Assembly (NCBI RefSeq): GCF_034190915.1
Contig: NW_026947506.1
Coordinates: 35,567,748-35,631,747, forward strand
Direction of reading: 5' to 3'
DNA: 64,000 bases
Origin: Cavia porcellus
Lineage: Eukaryota; Chordata; Mammalia; Rodentia; Caviidae
How positions within the stretch are numbered: the first letter of the stretch is position 1; every line of letters begins with the position of its first letter. The position numbers were made by a program, and so were the translations under genes. Shown piece after piece: positions 22,795 through 45,799 of the stretch. Below the pieces are notes generated by a model, which was not told the DNA's origin, searched no databases, and saw nothing but the letters and a program-made list of their open reading frames with translations.

Positions 22795-23535
22795 GCTGTC
22801 ATGGCTTATATCTAGATCTCCTCCAAAACCTTACGCGATCATAGGCAGGGATACGGGAGGTGAATGAGTCACGGAGACGTGACACTCATTGGTGGGTGAG
22901 TCCACTGAGGAGTTTATAGCTAAATGTGATGTTGGGAGATGAAGCCAGGACGGAGGAGGCAAGTCGCTGGGTGTGGCCTCAAAGGATTTATCTCTTCCTG
23001 CTTTTTCCTCTCTCCCTTTTTACTTGCTGCTGCTGTAGAAGAACTTTTGAGTTCAAAATGTTTCAAAACCCAAATATGTCAATAGCCTGCAGTGTTTCTT
23101 CTGCTTCTCTAAACAGAGTGTAACAGAGGTACAAGCTCTATGCAGCCTGGTACTGTTCCCAGTTTGTTCTCATATTTATAAAGTTCCACTCACTCACGAA
23201 AGTTCCTGCCCTACCCGATAATGGTATAAAAGTAACTTTCTACACTAGATCAGGGCTCAGACTTTGAAGTACTCAGCTCCTCTGGCCTGCCAGTGTAATA
23301 AAGCTTCTCCGAGTGCCACTTGGTTTTTCACCTTTGGTAAATCTACAGTTGCTGTAACACTGCCATGAGCTGCTTCTGCTCTGTCACACCTCCCTCTCCT
23401 GTCCCACTGCCTTGGAACCAGGTGACTATGGACTGAAACCTATACAACCTGCGAGCCAAAATAAACTTCTCCTCTTTAACTTTTGGGTGTTGGGTTCTTG
23501 CTTCTCATCAGGAGAAAAGTAACTAAGACCCACTG
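22795..23535 (+). mobile_element. MaLR-like LTR split by another LTR-like insertion
   Basis: The left part reads ctgtcatggcttatatctag, aggcagggatacgggaggtg, gagtccactgaggagtttat and atgttgggagatgaagccag. The right part (23360 on) reads tgccatgagctgcttctgct and gactgaaacctatacaacct, then gagccaaaataaacttctcc. Together they follow a rodent MaLR LTR. Between about 23038 and 23356 lies foreign DNA with its own TATA-like gtataaaag and aataaagc. Confidence 0.6.
23119..23359 (+). mobile_element. Solo-LTR-like insertion
   Basis: It starts tgtaacagag and ends gctgtaaca (TG...CA), with a TATA-like gtataaaag near 23224 and a polyadenylation signal aataaag near 23297, as in a short retroviral LTR. The left border may be at 23038, because tgctgta occurs at 23031-23037 and 23350-23356. 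Confidence 0.45.
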
Positions 23536-23539
23536 AGAC

Positions 23540-24785
23540 CACCCTGTCTCTGCATGCTCTTTTAATCCAGCCTGGTGTGAATGTAAGAGCCACAGCTCAC
23601 ACTGCCAGGAGAAAGACTTCACATCAGAGCCACACAAGACCCATCAGTTGCTACCAAGGTAGAGTAGATGTTACAGCGTTTGACTCTCCAGGATCCAGGT
23701 AGTGTCCTTGTCCCACTCTAGATGTCAAAAGAGCCAGGAACTCTCTGCTTCCTGGTGGTTGGGAAATCTGCCCATGTTCCATGCTGTTCCAATTAGATGC
23801 TTCTCAAATCTTAAGGAAAAGATGTCAGTGCAAATTTCAGAGGAGAAAGGGTCTTGACAACAGCAGCTGGCCTCCAGCAGCAAGTAAATTATTGGGCCTC
23901 CGCTGGGCACAGCCAGGTGGTCCCTCAAACCAGGAAGTTCCTTGAGCAGGACCATGGCTGTGTCCCCACTTCCCAGCCCACCTTGAATTTGGCTCCGTTT
24001 GGAGACTGCACCCATTGCTGCCTCAGCTCCTCCCCGGAACTGCTTCTCTACACAGCCACATTAGGATTTCTTTTTGCACCCCAAATTGCAGCCTAATTCA
24101 GGAGAATGACTGTCTGGAGCAAACTCCACCCCCACCCCCACCCCCACCCCAGTTACTGTATCCCTGCTTCCCCCTCGTGCATCTTCGGTAGCCCAGTCTG
24201 ACACTGAGGGTATTCCAGAACAGATGACCACAATCCATACTAGAAAACTTCCGTTAGCCTGATGGTTTGCCTAAATTATATCTCAGGGCTACAGGGTCTC
24301 CTAGCTTTCTTTGGGATGGTTGGAGATATCAATTAGGAATTGGCTTTGGCTGCTAATAAGGGATGTGATTTCATAACAACAAAGTAAGGAAGAGAAATCT
24401 GGAGATGACCAGTCTGTGGCTCACACAAAGGTCCTACCAAGGGACTCACACTCCTATTTTTCTGCACAGACGTTCTTAACACATCCATGTAGCTCCCTCA
24501 TTTATAAAGATGGTTGCTGACACCTACTTCTAGCCATCTCATCTGCATCCCATGTAAAATAAAAAAGTGAAAGAGCACAGCGGCACACCTCCCAGTGAAG
24601 CCCCGTGTCACTGGCGTTTTTTCCTTACATTGAACTGTCTGTGTCTGCAAGGGAAGCTGTGAAATGTGGTTGGTTGGATCAGTTCCCCCCGGCAACGCAT
24701 AGATTTTTGCTAGAGAAACAGAAAGGGAAAGGGATATGACGTAGACACTCAAGAAAGCCAAAGGGGAGTAATAAAAATGACACAG
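23540..24785. other. No gene recognised
   Basis: Unique-looking DNA with a C-rich minisatellite at 24127-24150. No conserved protein or RNA gene is visible. Confidence 0.4.
24127..24150. repeat. (CCCCCA)n short tandem repeat, G4-capable on the minus strand
   Basis: Four units of ccccca in a row; the minus strand has four runs of at least four G spaced by single T. Confidence 0.85.
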
Positions 24786-24786
24786 A

Positions 24787-24910
24787 AACTGAGCATGATG
24801 CCGCACATCTATAATCCAAGCACTCTGAGAGGCTGAGGCAGGACTGCAAGCTCCAGCCCAGTGTGGGCAATTTGTGATTTACTAAGACCTGTCTCAGAAT
24901 AAAATAGGCT
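24787..24910 (+). repeat. B1-like SINE (plus)
   Basis: gagcatgatgccgcacatct, ccaagcactctgagaggctg and gacctgtctcagaataaaat. Confidence 0.8.
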
Positions 24911-25526
24911 GGGCAAGAAAGTTTGGCAAATTTGTAGTCAGCACTGCCTCAGTCACATAGCAGTGAAAGATAAAAAATTTAGTTACAAGACAGGCAGATG
25001 CTAACAGTAAGCAAGTATCTTGGGATGCAAAAGCCGAGCAGAAGTAGTGGTAGAGGTCAGAACCAAAGGCCTCACAGGCTCTAAGTCTGGGTGTGAGCTC
25101 TGGTAGCCAGGAGTTTGGTTCTGGGTGGCAAAAGGACACCGCAAGGGCTCCTGGTAGGAAAAAGTCCCATAGCAGACTCGCTGGGGGACACAAGTGGGAA
25201 GAGGCACCACTCACCATAGCTGGACACTTGGGTTTCCAGGGATCTGTACACTTGGGAGATGACTTGGGGTTTGGGAACTACCACCTGCCAGGCGCTACCT
25301 GCTCACCTGGGCCGGCATCATGGAGAAGCATCAGGAGCACTGTGACCACATCGCTGGGTCATCATGGAGGCTCCCAGAGATGATAAGACAGGGGAGGGAG
25401 GACGAAACCACAACACTAGCAAAGCCAAATGATATGTCTGGAATTTGCCTCAAAATAAGAGAGGCCCAGGGAGTGTTAGGCAGGATGTAGATGAAGTACA
25501 TTTGGGCAGGAGTTGCCAATTCTTTT
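24910..25526. other. No gene recognised
   Basis: Unique-looking DNA; overlapping frames on both strands lack family features. Confidence 0.4.
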
Positions 25527-25685
25527 TTCTTTTAGTACTAGGGATTGAATCAAGGACCTGCACACCGAGCTGCATCCACAACCCCGTCTCTCTTGAATTT
25601 TTATAGAGACAGGCTCTCCTCCTAAACTGCTACGTTACCCAGGCTGGGCTTGAACTCCTCCCAGAGTGCTAGGATCCAGCTAAAC
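25527..25685 (-). repeat. ID-B1 composite SINE (minus)
   Basis: agtactagggattgaatcaa (ID), then tatagagacaggctctcctc and ttacccaggctgggcttgaa (B1). Confidence 0.85.
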
Positions 25686-25689
25686 TGTC

Positions 25690-26670
25690 AATTCTCAAAG
25701 ACAAGTGATGGATACAAAGGATTCCATATACTGTTTTTTCCAACTTAGTGTATTTGAAGGTTTTCTTAATAAATTTCAAAATAAAAATTTCCCATCACAC
25801 ATTGCTAATGAGGAACGTGATGTCAGTTTTATTCTTGTTGCTACAGTCGACTGATTTTGTCCACTCTCAAAACCTTTACATTCTTCTCTGTTGTTCTGGA
25901 TTTTCAAGAAAATGCACCTAGCTCAGCTCTTCCTCCATCCTGCTCTTCCCCGGCAGGCCCTTTCATTCTGTGTTCTTTAATCAGGAACACTGTGGAGTGC
26001 TCCGTCTACTTCGGGTAATTCCCCAACCTATGGCTCTCTGTGTTCTCCTGGAATTCCTGTGAGCCAAATGTGAAGATTCTTGTTTTGATCTTCTGTGTCA
26101 TCATTTCTGCATTTTCCCCCTCTCTATCTCGTAAGAGATACATTCTACCTTCTAATCTTTCTTTTAGGCCATTATATTTAACTTCCAAGGCTGCTGCTTG
26201 TTCTGTATTCTTCCTCCCCAAGATCTGGTTTTCTAAACAAGCAATGTCTCCACAAGCCATGGAAGATACTAATTTTTAAACCTCTATAGCGTTCTGATTT
26301 TCAAATTAGCTGTTTCATGTCACTTTTTTCTGTGCACTTTTATGGTTTGCAGCTTCTTTTATGGTTAGCAGGCTTCTTTCAGTCTATGGGGTGGACTAAG
26401 GTTGGTTTTTCCTTGGATAAAAGAAGTCAGAAAGCAGGCTGGAAGAGCTGCAGGGTAGAGAAATTCAAGCTCTCTTTTATTCTGCCCATCATGACTTAGG
26501 AGTGAAGAATAATTGAAATAAGTGACACAATAAAAGCACTGTTTGTGTGTATAAATGTGCACTAGGCACAATTATGTAAAATGTTGGTCTCACTAATTCA
26601 CTAGTTAAAAAGTTTCCCAAGTTGCTAAATCGGAGGATTAGATGACTTTTGGTTTGGTTTGTTTTTGTTT
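25690..26670. other. No gene recognised
   Basis: AT-rich DNA. Stretches such as ttcaccttctaatctttctt-like pyrimidine runs around 26130-26170 could be antisense L1, but I cannot support it. Confidence 0.35.
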
Positions 26671-26671
26671 G

Positions 26672-26840
26672 TGTGGTTTGTTTTTTTGTACTAGGGACTG
26701 AATCTCAGGCCTTTGTACTGAGCTACTGTCTCAATCTTTTTTTTTTTTTTTTTTTTTTTTTAGACAGGCTGGGCTTGAATTTGCAATCCCAGCTTCCCAG
26801 AGTGCCAGAATCACACACATAGGTCATCACATCTAGCAGG
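26672..26840 (-). repeat. ID-B1 composite SINE (minus)
   Basis: ttgtactagggactgaatct, a T tract at 26738-26761, then tagacaggctgggcttgaat and cagagtgccagaatcacaca. Confidence 0.85.
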
Positions 26841-27279
26841 TTAGACTGTTTCAGTGGGTTTAGGGTGAAGCCACTCTTCCCTGTCTCCCAGTCCGGCTAC
26901 AGTGGAGCCCCAGGCCAGTACTCACTCTCCTCTGGGAGTCTGAGGGATTTTGCTGAAATAACACAGAAGCCAGCATAAGGAAATGTATCGTCTGACTCAG
27001 GGCCCTTTCAGAGCCATGGGAGAGGCTACAGGGGAATCACAGGACAGGAACACAGAAACAGCCAGAGCAACATCTCAAAGAGAACTCAGACCAGGTAGAT
27101 TTTATGCGGGCAGCTCTAAAAATACCTAAGCAAAGACCATGAGTTTTATAAATAACCAATTTATGTTTAAAGAGAAACAGAAAAGCAAGTCGTTCACCTC
27201 TCTAAAAGGAATAAAGATTAAAATGACCAATGCCCTACGTTAGTCCACTAGCATTCTTTCAGTGCACTGGTTTGCTGTC

Positions 27280-27385
27280 CCGCCTTCTGAGACAGTGCTA
27301 CCTCAAACTTGCTACGTCAAACTCTAGTCCTTCTTGCCTCAGCCACCTGAGGACTGGACTGCAGGTATGTGCCACTGACCTACCT
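27280..27385 (-). repeat. B1-like SINE (minus), degenerate
   Basis: ctgagacagtgctacctcaa, cttgcctcagccacctgagg and gcaggtatgtgccactgac. Confidence 0.6.
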
Positions 27386-27469
27386 GTGACTGGTCTTTCT
27401 CATCGGCAAAAGGCTTTCTATCTGCACGCCCTTTGGCCTAGCACACCACTCTAGGGTTTAACCTCACAT

Positions 27470-27740
27470 AGACAGATATATTACAATTCTACGTAACTGC
27501 ACAAAGATATATGCACAAAGATATACTCTACACAGCAGCACTAAAGTAGTGACAGTTGGGAACAACCAAATATCAAAGCAAGGCGCAGTCACATAAATTT
27601 TGATATATTAATGAAATGAAAACACCAGGAAAAAAGGATCAAAATCAGCTCAGAGGAATGAGCACGATACATATTTAAATAAGAAAAGCAATGTGAAAAG
27701 TATTCCTAATTTTTAACTGTTTCCACATACACAGACGTGT
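27470..27740 (+). mobile_element. Possible old L1 3' end
   Basis: agcactaaagtagtgacagt, gttgggaacaaccaaatatc and gatatattaatgaaatgaaa resemble the L1 tail order (short imperfect match). A 14-bp direct repeat (gcacaaagatatat) lies at 27500-27530. Confidence 0.4.
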
Positions 27741-28069
27741 GCCCAGGGCCTCTAGCTGCTGGATGTGCTGGGGCTCTAGATGGTTACCTGACACATTTCT
27801 GTACTGTTGAAAATTTTACACATTTGAGAAAAACAGGAAACATAAAACCTTAATAAATATAACACAAAATTTTGAAATTCTTTATTCCATATGTAGTCAA
27901 TTAGAGAATGAAAACAGACATGGAAATGTTTGAAGAAATAGAGAAAAAGGAGAAAAGGAATCAGGAAGAGGTTGAAGGAATACAGGCAGGAAAGAAAAAC
28001 AACAGAGATGGAGACACTCAGGCCTTGTGACTCTCCAAGAGACACCTTCGTAGGTCCCATTTTACAGGC

Positions 28070-28485
28070 CATTGGGGTTTCCTTCCTCTCTGCAGTGGAG
28101 GGCATTATGGTTGATACATTGGGTCAACTTGCAAACTTTGGCCATTAAGTGACTCAGCAGGGGCCCAGGGTCCTCACTTTGTGAACATCCTGAGCCTGTG
28201 CAAGAGGAGGGTATGGGGATGGTATGGGTGCTACACCTACCCAAGGGTGGGTAGCGTGCTCACAATTTAAGGGAGAAAAAGCAGCTTCCTTCTCCCACCC
28301 CCAACTTTTTGTCCTTGTTGCTTTTCTGTCTCCTGTCACCTTGATTTGCTGCCCCTCACCATGCCATCCTGCCTTGGAATCAACTGATTAGGACTGAAAC
28401 CTCCACAAACAGCCTTTCCTTCCTTAATTTTGGGTGTCCAGTATTTTGTCTCAGCAACAAGAGAGAAATAACCAAGGTAGCTATC
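28070..28485 (+). mobile_element. MaLR-like LTR
   Basis: Right end is typical: catgccatcctgccttggaa, ggactgaaacctccacaaac, ttaattttgggtgtccagta and cagcaacaagagagaaataa. The left limit is uncertain (tatggttgatacattgggtc at 28106). Confidence 0.55.
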
Positions 28486-28489
28486 TATT

Positions 28490-29115
28490 TTTTTCTTATG
28501 GTCATAGGATTGAGGGTTCCCCCACACTTAAAAGTGGTTGGTAGGACCATCCTGAGCCATATCAGGGATTCAGATTTGCTATGTGGACTTTTAGCATTTC
28601 CAAGGCCTTCTGTCTTTAACTAGGTCTTACTATTCACCCACCACTCTGAGGCGGTTTTGTTTTTTCATTGAAATACTAGGTTGCTCTGGTGTGGTATCCC
28701 CAAATCACATTTGTAAAGAAAACATTTCATAGTTCGTATTTTTCAAATCCATATTAGCAGTATGGGAGTCAGATCTGACTGCAGGGATACTATACAGTGA
28801 AAAAAAGTCAAGTTCATTTAAAGAAGGTGTCCTGGGGCTGTGGGGATGCACCCTGCACTGGCACACACTGGGTGAGCCCTGGATAAATTTGCACTACGCT
28901 GGGTACTTGAGGAAAGGCTCGAGTATGTGTCTCTTTGACTATGAGAAGGGTAGCCAAAATAACCCCAGTCATGTAGGACGAAGTATTTCACAGATGTGGC
29001 AGTGGTAGGGTAGCCCAGCAAGACCTGGGAAGCACAGGCAACACACAGCCAAATTCATCCTGGCTGACTCAAGCGTCATCTTGTGACCCATGCAGGTTTC
29101 TTACAAACCTAAAAC
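28490..29115. other. No gene recognised
   Basis: Non-coding DNA downstream of the ZNF316 polyadenylation site; nothing else recognised. Confidence 0.4.
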
Positions 29116-29119
29116 GTGC

Positions 29120-29235
29120 TATGTGTGGTAGCAGATGTCTGTAGTCTCAGCACTCAGGAGGCTGAGGCAGGAGTCTCACCATGAGTTCCAGGCCAGCCTA
29201 AACTACACAGCAAGACTGTCTCAAAGAAACAAACC
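29120..29235 (+). repeat. B1-like SINE (plus)
   Basis: gtgtggtagcagatgtctgt, ctcagcactcaggaggctga and ggccagcctaaactacacag. Confidence 0.9.
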
Positions 29236-29339
29236 AAACAGCTGAAACATGTTTGCTCAAATAAGACAGGCCTGGCACCCTGAGGAGCCTCCTTATTGCT
29301 GGTCACCAAGGAAAGGAAAGAGCAGAGTCCAGTCAGAAA

Positions 29340-31207
29340 GCTTATTTTTCCACTCTTTATTAAAGCTAGGTCCTCCTGCTGACTGATCCAGGACAGGGTA
29401 GAAGCAGCTGGGGCCCCAGAGGGCCAGGAATGAATGCTGCACGGATGGGCCATGTACGATAGTGCCTGAAATGCCCTAAGCTACCCAGCTGCCTCAGCCT
29501 TTGGCCCTTTGGGAGGTTTGTGATCCAGAAAACATAAGAAGGGGAGACACCTGAGACAGGCCATGGCCCAGTGCCGATGCCTTCCTAGGTCCCCCCCCCC
29601 GGCCTTCCTCACCAGCCCAACCTGCAACCTCATGTGGCCAGGCTAGTTCTCAATGCCTGGCTAGTCCTACCTCCCACCCACTATCTCCTACCTTGCCCGG
29701 CCCCTAGTGCCCTAGCTGCTGGCCCGCAGCCCTCAAGGCCATGTCTACACTAAAATGGAAAAACTAGGTCTAAGAGGGAATGCAGGTACTTCAAAATCTC
29801 AGTTCTCTAGTCCCAGCCCCAAAAGCAAGAAGGAAGGGGCCTCACATGAACCATGCCCAACTCAGTGATGGTGAACCTTTTAGTTTTCAATGATTCAGCT
29901 GGCTGTGACACACGTGCTGTAAGTTTGCCACCACTGCCACAGCTGCTGGCTAATGCTCTCAAAAGCCCTAACTGGAGGTGGGATGTCCACCCATAAGGAT
30001 CCTGGGTGTTACAAACTCAGATCTCCATTCCTCCAGCCATCATGGGAGCTTCCAGGTCCTCAGCGTCATCACTGACCCATGTGAACAAGAATCTAGACAC
30101 GTACACTACTTGCTTCTGGTGTAGAATGGCAGAAGTAGAGCTAAAGGGACCTATGGAGGTTCTCTGGCTCTCGTGGGACATGGGGAAAGACCTGTGGCCC
30201 AGTCTCAGTGTTTTACGCTATCTGAGCAGTGGCCTCAAGAGGACAGGACTCCATGTGACCCCCTGTTCCCAGAGAAGCAGCAGTCCAGGAGACCAGATCT
30301 GTTCGTGTGCATAGGGCACTCAGGATTACTGAATGTGCCACCTCTAACTGCCAGAGATGAGATGGGAGGGTAAAGGACTAAAAACTGCACCTGCCAGCTA
30401 GACCTGGCCCATCTCTGTGCTGATGGATGGGAGCAGTGAGTGTGAGGCTGGAGAAGGCTTCAGACTCCTTGTGGACCCTGCTAATATGTGCATCTCACCC
30501 ATCCAAGCCACACTTTTGGTTTCCAGCATTTTTTCCTCCTCCCCCCTCCTCCCATATTCTTCAAGCCTTACAGAGAGATGGAAATAAATGTCCAGTAGAC
30601 AGAATAAAGCCTTCCCATACCCATCTCTATCTCCTTAGATGGGGAGGAGCCCCACCTTTTGGAAACCTATACACCTCCTCATTGCAAAGAGCTGTTCTTA
30701 AAATTCCCCAGACACTCCGACGTCCCGCAGATCCCCGAATCTCTCACTGATGAGTGAATGGAAAGAACTCATCAGCCAGATCCACAGGTGACACAAAATC
30801 AGCACTGAATCACCCACCCGAGCAGCGGGCTGCTGGACCCTCGGCCACCTCACCCTATCCTTGCTGTCAAACCCGACTGCAAACTCCAAAGTCACTTGTT
30901 ATCAGGGCCAAACTGAAATCCAAATAAAATAAATAAACCACACCCGCCATCCCAACCGCTCTGCTTCCAACTTGGACCCGAGGATGTTGCAGTCTAGGTG
31001 GGTCTGGGCGGTAGCCTTGCCCTGGCCAACCTCTGTGATGTTCAGCTCCCAAATGCTCCCCACACCACTTCTCGAGTTAGGGGCCAGCAGGAGGGGACCC
31101 CGACGTCCTAAAAGGAGCAGGAGACACTGCACCAGGGAAGGCACTGTGCCCAGGACAGGGAACCTCAATGACTGGAGGCCAGAGGAGTATAGCATGGAGC
31201 CGACGGC
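29340..31207 (-). other. ZNF316: ZNF316 3' UTR (inferred)
   Basis: This non-coding stretch follows the ZNF316 stop codon on the minus strand and contains no SINE, unlike DNA on either side, which fits a constrained 3' UTR. The first good minus-strand AATAAA is at 29356-29361, with cleavage expected about 15-20 nt further, near 29340. Earlier cleavage sites cannot be excluded. Confidence 0.6.
29356..29361 (-). terminator. ZNF316: Polyadenylation signal AATAAA, probably of ZNF316
   Basis: The plus strand reads tttatt in cactctttattaaagc; the minus strand is the canonical hexamer. Confidence 0.6.
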
Positions 31208-41628
<10,421 letters not shown>

Positions 41629-43497
41629 TGTCCCTGTGAGTGAGCTTCTGCTCAGCCTGAAACACAGATGGGAGATGCAGTGAAGTCACTGGGGCAGCGA
41701 AGGATCAGGGCTCTGTCTGCCATCTTCGTGTGCAACAGGCACATTCAGTCCCCTAGAGGCAGCCTGAAGACCCTCTCCTCATGAGCCTCTGGGAGACAGC
41801 CCTCACTCTTTCTCACCAGCAACCACACACCTAGTAGGAGCCATTGCTTCTTCCTAGGATGAGTTAAGCAGTGATCACCAGGCTTTACCCAGAAGGACCA
41901 TAAGACACATGGAGGGTCTTACGGAGGGTAGGCAGCACACTCCAGAATAGTCCATACTTTACTGAAAGGGGTGAGTGTAACCTATGAGCACACAGAATGC
42001 AGAGCTTACCCAGTCCTCCATATACATGGGCCAGGCGAGCAGGAACTGTCAGACGTGAGGCCCCAGCAGAAACACACTGTGGGCCTTTGATGGGCAGGAT
42101 GAAAGGACAGGTGGCTTTGCTGGACTCCTCAGAGAAAAATAGGTGAGACCAGCACTAGGAAATCAGCAGGCTGGGCTCCTTCCTGAAAGTCATGGGAGAG
42201 GAGCCATGAGCACATATCACCCTTAAGTCTGCCCTTCCCACTCGGCTCTGTCCTGGGCATCTGGAAAAAGCTCAGTGGGTCATAGACATGGGCTCATGGT
42301 TAGGCCAGCACAAATATAAAGTACCCTCTGGCATTTCATGAAGTCTGGGGATCAGAGAATCTTAAAAGCTACAATGCCAATACCCAGAGGCTCCAGGATG
42401 CTAGTCTCCCACTGATAGAACACATGGCCAGCCCTCAGGCTCATGGCAGATCCAGACAGGAGAACACAGAGTCGAGAGCCCAGCGCTATGGGGTGGAGAG
42501 TAGAGCAGGGAGCCCTGAGGCAGCTCCTCCTTGTCAGTCACACAGCCTTCATCAGCCTCTGATGGATTCCCAAGACTAGAGAGAGCTGCTGTGTTTATGG
42601 AGTTTCTGTAGCTCCTTTTTGTGTATGAGCTCAAGACTGGGTTCATCACCTAGCACCTGGCTCTATCAGTGTCTCTGGCCTAAATGGGGCCACTTCCAAA
42701 GCTACTGCAGTCCACTGCCAAACATAGGCATGGGGCAACAAGTCCTGAGGCATCCTGGACTATCAGACCACAGGGTAACACCAGACACAGGGCTCACCAC
42801 AGCTTATCCAACTCTACCAGAGGACAGTGTGTGCCTCAGAAAAGCCCTCAGTATGGAGATGTTCAGGACCATGAGAACAGTCAGAGACTAGAACCTATAT
42901 TTCTATGGACACACTTGGGAGCACTGTCCGGTGACTGGCTCTTACTCCCACCATCAGTGTGTACCTCAGCAGCACATAATCTGTTCCCAAAATTTCCCGA
43001 TCAGCTGCATTAAAACCTACACTGATAACTAGGCAACTCCCAAATCCTGGAAGAGACACCTGCCTCTTAGAAGCCATCTTGGTCCTGACCATCCTGTGTC
43101 CACTCAACAACTCCCTCATGTTACATGCAAATCACCAAATTAAAGATCCAATCCATAGAACTCAGCCCAGGAGAGCCACCAAGCTTCTGGCCTCTCTCAG
43201 AAGTCTACCTCCTTGTTTCTACCATGTCTGAAGTATAGAAATGCATGAGCCTCGTGTTGCCCACGGATGCAATCATGCCCAACACTGAGGGCACAGAGAA
43301 CATTCAGCAGGATTTCTCACCTGCCTCCCAACTCAGACCCAGAAATCTTTCCTCACTTAGTCCTCAGGCTACAAATTTAAGCTGAGCCCAGACACCACAG
43401 AATCTCCTGCCTGGCCCACCACTTGGAGGAGCCACTGTCCCATGACCCCAAGGCTAGGCTGACAGAAAAAAAAAAGAAGCTCTAGAATAAGGGGCCC

Positions 43498-43680
43498 ATA
43501 CTCACCACCTTAGGACTTTTGCATGTGCCATTCTCCCTCCCTGGAATTCTTTCCCCTTCAATGGCCTTCCAGAGGCAGCCACCCTGGATCCCTGTTACAC
43601 ACAGTTTCTGGTTCTCTTTCCTGGCAACACCTACAATTGAGGGAGTATAGGAGCTCCCTTTACTCCCCTCTGAATCTTGC
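43498..43680. repeat. L2-like fragment
   Basis: ccaccttaggacttttgcat, ccattctccctccctggaat, ttctttccccttcaatggc resembles a widespread L2 phrase. Orientation is not assigned. Confidence 0.55.
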
Positions 43681-44304
43681 CATTCCAAACACACAGAAGT
43701 ACAGTACTCCAGTCCTTAAGGAATCCTAAAGCCTACAGTTAATGTGACAGACATAAACTCAGCAAAGGGGGTCTTCGGAACTGGAACCCACCTACCCAGT
43801 GAAGCCTTTGCCTTTAAAGAGGACACTTCTTCTCCCAAGAAGTCAACCACTGGTGACCACAGAAGAAGAAGGCCCAGGCCCTGCAGAGGTCAAAGGCTCA
43901 GAGCAGACAGGCCTAGGACTAAACACAAACACATACATGTTCGACTACAGGTTCAGAACAAATGCTTGCAAAAATGGGCTTCAGGGTCGGTCAGTTTATG
44001 TACCTATAACCCAGGTCCTGGAACCTGCCTGCCGCTCTTAGCCCCATACATCCCCTCCCACTCCAGTCTTGTCAGCCCCCTGGAAACTGCTTATTTTCCC
44101 TTGACCTCCAATTCCAAATCAGAACCCACAGGGAATCAGGTAAGCAGCCTCATCAATCCCTGGATCACGCAGACCTTCATTTCCATTGGGGCCCTGCACC
44201 CTAGGACATGGTAGAGCAGATATTTAGAATTGGAGATGATCAAGTGTCATTCACAAAAAGGTAATCATCTAGGACAGAAAGAAATGGCAAAGCTGGAAAA
44301 CTGT

Positions 44305-44370
44305 TAGGAATCTCAGTACTCAGGAAGCTGAGACAGGAGGATCACCATGAATTAGACACTATACAAAGGT
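44305..44370 (+). repeat. B1-like SINE remnant
   Basis: aatctcagtactcaggaagc, tgagacaggaggatcaccat. Confidence 0.6.
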
Positions 44371-44869
44371 TTCAAATCCAGGGAAACCCAAGTAGATATG
44401 CAGCAGATATGTGTGTACACGTGTATCTAGTCACCTTTCCCTTTGGGTGGCTCCATGGACTTCAGAGCCCCTTCAGTCTTGTCAACCAAAAGGATCTCCT
44501 TTCCTGATCACCACAATTCTGTCTGTCTGTGGGTCTCAGTAGCCCTCATTCTACCTGAGCTTGCTCGTGTTGCAAGTGAATCCATGGGGGCCATCGGAGA
44601 TCCAGGATAGCTTGCCAATACTTGTTAAACAGAACCACGTGCCAACTTCACCCCACACAGGAAGCTCTAGAGGTCTGATGCGTCTGCACCTCCCCTTCTC
44701 CATCACCTCCCTACCAAAGGCTAGCCCTTCTCCTGCCTGTGTGACCACTCCATACTCCATCGAACCTCAGACTGAGTTTCCCTAATCACCTACTGAGAGC
44801 AGACAACTTAGCATTGCAGTCAAGTTAGAGCTTCCACTTGCAGAGAGTAGGGAAGACTCAAACTTCCCC

Positions 44870-45790
44870 GCCCCAAGGTCACAAAGCAGGCTGCAGGGGC
44901 GCCAGGACAAGCAGTCTCTCCTCTCCCTCCTCTCAAGGGGCTCTTCGGACCCCCATCTTCTGCAGCGGCCACTGCGGTAGGACAGCCTCTCCTGGATGGG
45001 TGTGTCCCCGGGGGCGGGGGCGGTTTAGCCCCAGCTGCCAGAGAAGGCGGTGGCGGTGGTGGTAGTTGAGGTAGTGGCGGCGGCGGCAGCGCCAGGGACC
45101 TCCCCAGGTGTCGCGCGTGTCCTCCCCAGCCCGCCCCCTCATTGCCGTCTGCCTGGCCCGGGGCCTGAGGGTCGCTGGCTGCCTCCCGACAAGAGGCAGG
45201 GAATCCGCGGCCTCGCCGGCCGTGGGCGTAGCCGCGATGGCCGGTTCTGCACCTGGCCAGGGCTCGCAAGCGCCACGACCAGCCCACTTTCAACCCTAGC
45301 CGCCCGAGGCCTCGCGCGCCAGGCGTCCATCCCGGCCCGGGCCGCCGTCGCCCCCTCGCGCGACCCACTCACCACACGCGCCAAGCGGATCGAGCCGTGG
45401 GCTGGACGCGAGGTCGGGGCCTGCGGGCCGCTTGCGCCGCGCGACACAAAGTGACTGCCGCGAGCTGTGAGGCGGCGTCGGCGGCGGAGGCGGTGGCAGC
45501 GGCAGCGACAGCGGCGTCGCATGGCACCGGAAGTACCGCCCTCTGTCTCCGCCCATTCATGCTCACAGGGGGGAGCTTCCGGTCACACGGGGTCGCCCGG
45601 AGGGCGAGCGCGGAGAGCGGGTTGCAGCGCTAGTGCACCGAGACGCTTGTGAAACTCAAAACCCCGAGTTCCAGCGTCGGCCACCCCTTGGGACGCCTGT
45701 GGGGGCCCAGTCCCTTGGAGCACTCTGTCCTGACCCCGCCGGGATTCGGGGGCGCCTTCTAAGGGCCAGGACCGTCCACGAGACCCTCCT
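44870..45790 (-). promoter_or_regulatory. ZNF316: CpG island and promoter of ZNF316
   Basis: Dense CpG from about 44980 to 45790. ETS-type sites occur as accggaagtacc (about 45527) and cttccgg (45586), which often mark CpG-island start sites, and the GCG/GGC triplet-rich stretch (45470-45520) fits a 5' UTR. The most likely minus-strand start is between 45500 and 45560. The same island could drive a divergent plus-strand RNA; none is evident. Confidence 0.75.
45373..45550 (-). other. ZNF316: ZNF316 exon 1, non-coding (inferred)
   Basis: The minus strand carries a strong donor, GCGTGTG/GTGAGT, with GT at 45372-45371, directly inside the island and upstream of the exon 2 acceptor. The 5' end is approximate. 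It has GCC-rich triplets and no start codon that fits exon 2. Confidence 0.6.
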
Positions 45791-45799
45791 GGACCCTAC

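Larger units (their letters stand above)
41657..45372 (-). other. ZNF316: ZNF316 intron 1
   Basis: 3.7 kb between the non-coding first exon and exon 2. It contains an L2-like fragment (43498-43680), a short B1 remnant (about 44305-44370) and the downstream half of the CpG island. I found no extra coding exon. Confidence 0.7.

Noticed and set aside
44820..45522. Minus-strand Pro/Arg/Ala-rich frames in the ZNF316 island
   Set aside because: They overlap intron 1 and exon 1, do not connect to exon 2 in frame, and are explained by GC content.
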